64,000 nucleotides of DNA from Kribbella kalugense (lineage in GTDB: Bacteria; Actinomycetota; Actinomycetes; Propionibacteriales; Kribbellaceae): contig NZ_SODF01000001.1 of the NCBI RefSeq assembly GCF_004365875.1, positions 806,001 through 870,000 on the forward strand. The letters are read 5' to 3'. The translations under genes were made by a program, and so were the position numbers. This document shows positions 59,727 to 64,000 of the stretch, in pieces. A model generated the notes under the pieces. That model was given only the letters and a program-made list of their open reading frames with translations. It made no database searches and was not told the origin of the DNA. Each line of letters opens with the position of its first letter. The stretch's first letter is position 1.

Positions 59727-61370
59727 GTGACTGCGAAGTGGACGTTCGTGCTCTGCGATGCGCTCGCGAAGGTGCACCCGGTGAGGGATCCGCGGCCCTC
59801 GGCCGTGACCCGGTTCCAGGCGTTCCTCGGTGAGCCGGCGTCCTTCCAGCTTGCGTACCGCCCTCCGCTCGACCCGACGTTCCGCAACCCGAGCCCACTC
59901 CAGGTGCGGGTCGAAGGCGCGGCCGCTGACCTGGTCACGGTGTCGAGTGTCGACCTCGTGCCGTGTACTTTCGTCGCGCTCCCAGGACATGACGACGGCT
60001 ACGAGTACGACGAACCTGGGTTGTATCCAGACCTGTTGCGACCCATCCCGAACGGCGAGGTTCCCGTACGGTTCGGCAGTTGGGGAGCGCTGTGGTTCGA
60101 CGTGACAACGTCCGATCCCAAGCAGGCCGGCGTACACGAACTCACGATCGTGATCACCGCGCCCGACGGTTCCGAACTCCATCGAGAGCCGGTCTCCGTC
60201 GAGCTCACCGGTATCGAGCTGCCACCACTCGACATCGTGTCGGGTCACTGGATGCACCTCGACTCGTTGGCGGATCACTACCGCGTTGAGGTATTCAGCG
60301 AAGAGCATTGGGCGCTGGTCGACCGCTTCATCGCAGCGGCGGCGGAGATGGGTGCGACGTCGCTGCTCGCGCCGGTGTGGACGCCGCCGCTCGACACCGC
60401 GGTCGGTTCGTACCGCACCGTCGTACAGCTCATCGAGATCACGGCGACCGGCGACGGGTACCGGTTCGGCTTTGATCGGCTTCGGCGCTGGCTCGACCTG
60501 TGCCGGCGCAACGGGATCACCGGGATCGAGGTCGCGCATCTCTTTACCCAGTGGGGCGCAGAGGCCACGCCTGGCATCGTGGTGAGCGAGGAGCGAGCCT
60601 TCGGTTGGGACGTCCCCGCGACCGACGCGCGGTACCGGACCTTGATGGAAGCGCTCCTGCCGGCGCTGCAGGCCGTGCTCGACGAAGAGTGGGACCGCGA
60701 CCACGTGGTCTTCCACATCTCGGACGAGCCTTCAGGTGAGAAGGGGCTCGCGAGCTACCTCGCCGCGAAGGCCGTCGTCGCCGACCTCCTGAAAGGCTGG
60801 ACAGTCGTCGATGCCCTCAGCGAGCACTCCTTCTACACCTCGGGCGCCGTTGCCGTGCCGGTCGTCGCGACCGATCACGTCGAACCGTTCCTAGCCGAGC
60901 GGCCGGAACGGATGTGGGTCTACTACTGCGTCAGCCAGGATCGCGACGTCGCGAACCGCTTCATCGGGATGCCCTCGTCACGCAACCGCGCGATCGGCCA
61001 CCAACTGTTCGCATCCCGCGTCGACGGCTTCCTGCACTGGGGCTTCAACTTCTGGTACACGTGGCACTCGATCCGGCAGATCGACCCCTTCGCGGACACC
61101 TCAGCCGGCGGCGCGTTCCCGTCCGGCGATCCCTTCATCGTCTACCCCGGACCCGACGGAACACCCTGGCTGTCGATCCGGTACCGCGTCTTTGCCCAGG
61201 CAATGTGGGACTACCGCGCGCTGCAGGCCGTACGCACGGCTCACGGGGAGGCCGCGGCCCTGGACATCATCGATCCCGACCGGACTCTGCGCTTCAACCG
61301 ACCCGTGCTCGAGCCGGAGCACTACTACCAGGCCCGCCGGCGCATGACCGCAGCGTTAACCACCGTGTGA
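59727..61370 (+). CDS. DUF4091-domain protein, GH123-like glycosidase
   Basis: 547 residues from the GTG at 59727, with AAGGAG upstream. An N-terminal beta-sandwich (about 1-170) precedes a TIM-barrel-like domain: WMHLDSLADHYRV, LLAPVWTPPLDT, VVFHISDEPSGEKG (adjacent Asp-Glu as candidate catalytic pair, as in GH123), FLHWGFNFWYTW. The C-terminal DUF4091 region includes YRALQAVRTAHGEAA. There is no signal peptide. Family relatives act on N-acetylgalactosaminides. With the divergent RpiB-like isomerase it may form a sugar-catabolic pair. Confidence 0.87.
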   Translation: MTAKWTFVLCDALAKVHPVRDPRPSAVTRFQAFLGEPASFQLAYRPPLDPTFRNPSPLQVRVEGAAADLVTVSSVDLVPCTFVALPGHDDGYEYDEPGLYPDLLRPIPNGEVPVRFGSWGALWFDVTTSDPKQAGVHELTIVITAPDGSELHREPVSVELTGIELPPLDIVSGHWMHLDSLADHYRVEVFSEEHWALVDRFIAAAAEMGATSLLAPVWTPPLDTAVGSYRTVVQLIEITATGDGYRFGFDRLRRWLDLCRRNGITGIEVAHLFTQWGAEATPGIVVSEERAFGWDVPATDARYRTLMEALLPALQAVLDEEWDRDHVVFHISDEPSGEKGLASYLAAKAVVADLLKGWTVVDALSEHSFYTSGAVAVPVVATDHVEPFLAERPERMWVYYCVSQDRDVANRFIGMPSSRNRAIGHQLFASRVDGFLHWGFNFWYTWHSIRQIDPFADTSAGGAFPSGDPFIVYPGPDGTPWLSIRYRVFAQAMWDYRALQAVRTAHGEAAALDIIDPDRTLRFNRPVLEPEHYYQARRRMTAALTTV

Positions 61371-62222
61371 GAGTGCGGCCATGATCGTGTCGATGTTCTT
61401 CATCAGCGACAAATGGCCTTCGCCGGGCACCAAGTCGAGGGCTGCCCCGGCGACGTGTTCGCCGAGCCAGCGGCCGTGGTCTCGGGGGACCATCCGGTCC
61501 TGATCGCCCTGCCAGATCGAGACCGGAACCTGGATGCCGGCCAGATCGATACCCCAGTCGGTCAGGAACGCGAGATCGTCGTCGCGCCAACCGTCGTACC
61601 CGCTCGAGACCGCAGCACGGCACGACGCGGCCAGGTAGTCGGCCATCCCATCGCGAAGAGCCTGCTGATCAACCGCCGACAGCAGACCGCCGAACGCGGC
61701 GATGATTTCGTCAGGCTGGATGTCCTTCAGCTCGGCGCCGGCCTCCGCAAGGAACTTCTCGAGCGCCTCGATGCCGGCCGCCGCCGCTCCGAACTCCTCA
61801 ACGTTCTCCGGACCCATCCCGGCTAGCCAGTCGAGCCCGTCAGCGTCGTACGGCGCCACGCCCGCGATGATCGCCGCACCGCGGCACCGCTCCGGCAACA
61901 GCGCCGCACAGGCGAGTGCGTGAGGCCCGCCACCCGACCAACCGAGGGTCACGAAATCATCGGCCCCCACCGCGTCGAGCAACGCACTCACGTCACCGGC
62001 CACATCAGCCACTCGTCGTCCTGGCTGTGGACTGCTGTCCCGATACCCCGGTCGGCTGTGCGTAACGAACCGCATGCCGTACCGAGCAGCCGCCTCGGCC
62101 ACAGGCTCCAGCGCCATCGCCACGCCAGGCGTGCCGTGATGCATCACCAGCGGCCGCCCGCCGGCCGGCCCCTCAACGAGGTACTCCAGGACCCGCCCGT
62201 CAGAAAGCTCAAGTCGCTCCAC
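61356..62222 (-). CDS. Alpha/beta hydrolase
   Basis: 288 residues from a GTG. Motifs: LVMHHGTPGVAM, nucleophile elbow LGWSGGGPHAL (serine near residue 96), acid in IWQGDQDRMVP and histidine in PGEGHLSLMKN. The HHGTPG and GWSGGG pattern matches a common actinobacterial hydrolase group of unknown substrate. Its 3' end overlaps the DUF4091 gene by 15 bases. Confidence 0.9.
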   Translation of the reverse strand: MERLELSDGRVLEYLVEGPAGGRPLVMHHGTPGVAMALEPVAEAAARYGMRFVTHSRPGYRDSSPQPGRRVADVAGDVSALLDAVGADDFVTLGWSGGGPHALACAALLPERCRGAAIIAGVAPYDADGLDWLAGMGPENVEEFGAAAAGIEALEKFLAEAGAELKDIQPDEIIAAFGGLLSAVDQQALRDGMADYLAASCRAAVSSGYDGWRDDDLAFLTDWGIDLAGIQVPVSIWQGDQDRMVPRDHGRWLGEHVAGAALDLVPGEGHLSLMKNIDTIMAALSHGG

Positions 62223-62291
62223 ATCCCAGATCCTAGAAGCCCAGGATGTACCTTCCTAGCCGAAGCCCACGTTCGAGCGCCTGGAGGTCCT

Positions 62292-62699
62292 GTGTCGACC
62301 GAGTCAACGAAACCTCGCCAGCAGCACCACCCGGTGGTACTTGCCCATGAGGCGGCGCGTGCCGCCAGTGTGCAGGTGCGGATCGCCGACGCGATCACGG
62401 CCTTCGCCGGCTCGATGGGGTTCGTCTACGCCCACGTCGTGGTGTTCGCGGTCTGGATGTTGTTCATCGAGGGCAGTCCCTGGCCGACGCTGACCCTGAT
62501 CGTGTCGCTCGAAGCGATCTTCCTGTCCACCTTCGTGATGATCGGCCAGAACCGGCAGGCGGCGTTCCAGCAGGCGAAGGCCGACCACGACTTCAACGAG
62601 TCGGAGCTGGAACTGAAGACCAACACCCAGCTGACCCGCGAGATCCACGCCCTCACCACCGAACTCCACCGCCGCCTGGTAGCAGAGAAGACAGACTGA
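62292..62699 (+). CDS. DUF1003-family membrane protein
   Basis: 135 residues from the GTG at 62292, supported by GGAGGTCCT directly upstream. Motifs: VQVRIADAITAFAGSMGFVY then AHVVVFAVWMLFIEG; second helix LTLIVSLEAIFLSTFVMIGQ, followed by NRQAAFQQAKADHDFNESEL. Two membrane helices and a charged cytoplasmic coil are the DUF1003 plan. The function is unknown. Confidence 0.89.
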   Translation: MSTESTKPRQQHHPVVLAHEAARAASVQVRIADAITAFAGSMGFVYAHVVVFAVWMLFIEGSPWPTLTLIVSLEAIFLSTFVMIGQNRQAAFQQAKADHDFNESELELKTNTQLTREIHALTTELHRRLVAEKTD

Positions 62700-62703
62700 C
62701 GAC

Positions 62704-62724
62704 AGGCCCGGCGAACTCGGGCCT
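62704..62724 (+). terminator. Short hairpin after DUF1003 gene
   Basis: AGGCCCG (62704-62710) and CGGGCCT (62718-62724) form a perfect 7-base stem with a 7-base loop, starting 5 bases after the stop. A T-run is lacking. Confidence 0.5.
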
Positions 62725-62841
62725 AATGGCCTGTGGTTCGGGCCTTTCGGTGCGTAGTCGCGGCGGTGCCGCGGGCCAAGAATCGAACCATCACCGTTCA
62801 ACTCTTGGCAGCCGCGCCTCGCGGCTCGAAAGGAACCGATC

Positions 62842-63426
62842 ATGCGCCGCAAGACGTTCGACGCGCTGCTCACCTCCGCCGGGCTTGTCCTCGCGATCGT
62901 CCTGGTCGCGGCGGGTGGCCTGTTGCTGTGGGCACACAACTTCGTCGACAACCAGGTTCAGAGTCAGCTCGCCGCCCAGAAGATCTTCTTCCCCAAAGCG
63001 GGCAGTGACTCGCTCAACGACCCGGCGGTCAAGCCGTACCTTTCCCAGTACGCCGGCCAGCAACTGGTGACCGGCGCTCAGGCCGAGGCCTACGCCAACC
63101 ACTTCATCGCCGTCCACATCAACGAGCTGGCCGGTGGCAAGACCTACTCGCAACTGTCCGCGGAGGCGCAGGCCAACCCCAACGACACCAAGCTCGCCGG
63201 CCAGGTCCAGACCGTGTTCCGCGGTGAGACGCTGCGCGGCCTGCTGCTCAACGCCTACGCCTTCGGGAAGATGGGGCAGATCGCCCTGATCGCCGCCATC
63301 ACCGCGTTCGCGGCGGCCGGACTCCTGCTGGCGCTGTCGCTCCTCGGCTATGCCCACCTCCGCCGGGTTCCGGTCGAGGCCGAGGTCATGCCGAGGCTGA
63401 CCGGAGCGGTTCCCCACACCGCCTAA
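62842..63426 (+). CDS. Membrane protein with two TM helices and extracytoplasmic domain
   Basis: 194 residues with GAAAGGAACC before the ATG. An N-terminal helix (SAGLVLAIVLVAAGGLLLWA) and a C-terminal one (IALIAAITAFAAAGLLLALS) flank a ~100-residue hydrophilic domain that lies outside the membrane. In that domain, FFPKAGSDSLNDPAVKPYLS and AYANHFIAVHINELAGGKTY are distinctive. I do not recognise a named family with confidence. It ends in a good Rho-independent terminator, so it is monocistronic. Confidence 0.82.
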   Translation: MRRKTFDALLTSAGLVLAIVLVAAGGLLLWAHNFVDNQVQSQLAAQKIFFPKAGSDSLNDPAVKPYLSQYAGQQLVTGAQAEAYANHFIAVHINELAGGKTYSQLSAEAQANPNDTKLAGQVQTVFRGETLRGLLLNAYAFGKMGQIALIAAITAFAAAGLLLALSLLGYAHLRRVPVEAEVMPRLTGAVPHTA

Positions 63427-63442
63427 CCGGGCAGAAACGAAC

Positions 63443-63468
63443 CGCCGGCCCATCCCGGGCCGGCGTTT
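63443..63468 (+). terminator. Rho-independent terminator
   Basis: Perfect 9-base GC-rich arms (63443-63451 and 63457-63465), a 5-base loop and TTT directly after, 17 bases past the stop. It can also end the convergent minus-strand gene that stops at 63481. Confidence 0.75.
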
Positions 63469-63480
63469 CGTCGTTCCAAC

Positions 63481-64000
63481 TCAGGCCGCTCCAGCAGTCC
63501 GCCTTGCGCCTTGCGCTCGAAGGCTCAGGTAGCAGAGCCCGGCCAGCGGCACAGGCGCCCAGAACTGCAGCAGGCGCCAGGACAGAACGGCGAGTACGGC
63601 GGTCTCGGTCGGGACGCCGAAGCCGAAGAGGCTCGAGACGGCGATGCCCTCGACCACTCCGATGCCACCAGGAGTCAGCGGCAGTACGGCGGCCAGGTTC
63701 GCAGCGCAGTACGCGAGCAGCAACGGGATGGGGTGGATCGGCTCGCCGTAGGCGGCGAGGAAGGTCCAGAGGACGGCGGCATCGAGAAGCCAGTTCAGCG
63801 TCGCCCAGACGAGGAACGCTTTGAGGACGTGCTGGTCGGACAGGACGTCACGCAGCCGGAGCGCGACCGTTGCGATCCACGGCCGGACACGGTGGGGGAG
63901 TCGTTGCAGGATCGCGCGGAGGAGACGTCCGGCGTACCGCTCGAGGTTGGATCGCTCGCGGATGGCGAGTACGCCGCAGGCCAAGGCGACCAGGCCGATC
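63481..64000 (-). CDS. Flippase-like / lysylphosphatidylglycerol-synthase-type TM protein, C-terminal part
   Basis: The frame stays open to the window edge, so the 5' part is missing and at least 172 C-terminal residues are seen. Hydrophobic helices: FLVWATLNWLLDAAVLWTFL, LLLAYCAANLAAVLPLTPGG, VLAVLSWRLLQFWAPVPLAG. The motif PLTPGGIGVVEG is diagnostic of the UPF0104/flippase-like (LPG synthase TM) family, thought to flip lipids. Sequence beyond the window is needed for its true start. Confidence 0.88.
   Translation of the reverse strand, partial: IGLVALACGVLAIRERSNLERYAGRLLRAILQRLPHRVRPWIATVALRLRDVLSDQHVLKAFLVWATLNWLLDAAVLWTFLAAYGEPIHPIPLLLAYCAANLAAVLPLTPGGIGVVEGIAVSSLFGFGVPTETAVLAVLSWRLLQFWAPVPLAGLCYLSLRAQGARRTAGAA

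Noticed and set aside
1..64000. tRNA, rRNA, prophage or transposase genes
   Set aside because: No CCA-ended cloverleaf, rRNA stretch, integrase or DDE transposase was recognised on either strand by eye; very small elements could have been missed.

Overview
The window is high-GC DNA with short intergenic gaps, many ATGA/GTGA start-stop overlaps and several GTG or TTG starts. Large LuxR-type ATPases, PucR-type regulators, an F420-type luciferase-like oxidoreductase, a DUF3556 membrane protein and an IdeR/DmdR-like iron box all point to Actinomycetota. The mixture of families, and the frequent GTAC words, resemble Kribbella or another Nocardioidales member; that genus-level guess is inference. 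I see no rRNA, tRNA, CRISPR array, transposase or phage gene.

Layout. 1-4.1 kb: end of an acyl-CoA synthetase, a glutaryl-CoA-dehydrogenase-like enzyme, an XRE regulator, a PHA-synthase-like hydrolase and a phasin-like protein. 4.1-16.8 kb: a regulator-rich stretch with two tandem convergent PucR/LuxR pairs (each pair has one shortened member), an HdeD-like membrane protein, a third LuxR ATPase, two hydrolases and a third PucR-type regulator. 17-21.7 kb: a three-gene operon (AMP-ligase, DUF3556 protein, CrtI-like flavoprotein). 21.7-27.1 kb: a carbohydrate ABC importer operon with a GH99-like enzyme and, as its last gene, its likely LacI repressor; a promoter and a LacI-like operator are visible in front of it. 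27.5-36 kb: an NAD-dependent DNA ligase, a complete Liv-type ABC transporter and a two-component pair whose kinase is frameshifted by a 7-bp tandem duplication.

36.1-40.8 kb: a secreted DUF6351 protein and a TetR regulator, both with the same palindrome at their promoters, then an F420-type oxidoreductase and a secreted beta-propeller-like protein. 40.8-46.4 kb: a siderophore ABC importer (no ATPase gene) behind an iron box, a 14-TM MFS transporter and a hydrolase. 46.5-52.5 kb: a LuxR ATPase, a NarL-type two-component system and a membrane protein. 53.1-58.2 kb: a compact module of ApbE flavin transferase, OmpR-type two-component system, ferric-reductase-like flavocytochrome and two exported FMN-binding proteins; this is the best candidate for a coherent, little-described system. 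58.4-64 kb: a DUF4386 protein, an RpiB-like isomerase divergent from a DUF4091 glycosidase-like protein, a hydrolase, a DUF1003 protein, a small membrane protein and the end of a flippase-like membrane protein that runs off the window.

At least eight convergent gene pairs overlap at their 3' ends, two of them ending in a shared CTAG. Functions are assigned from motifs read by eye; no database search was possible.
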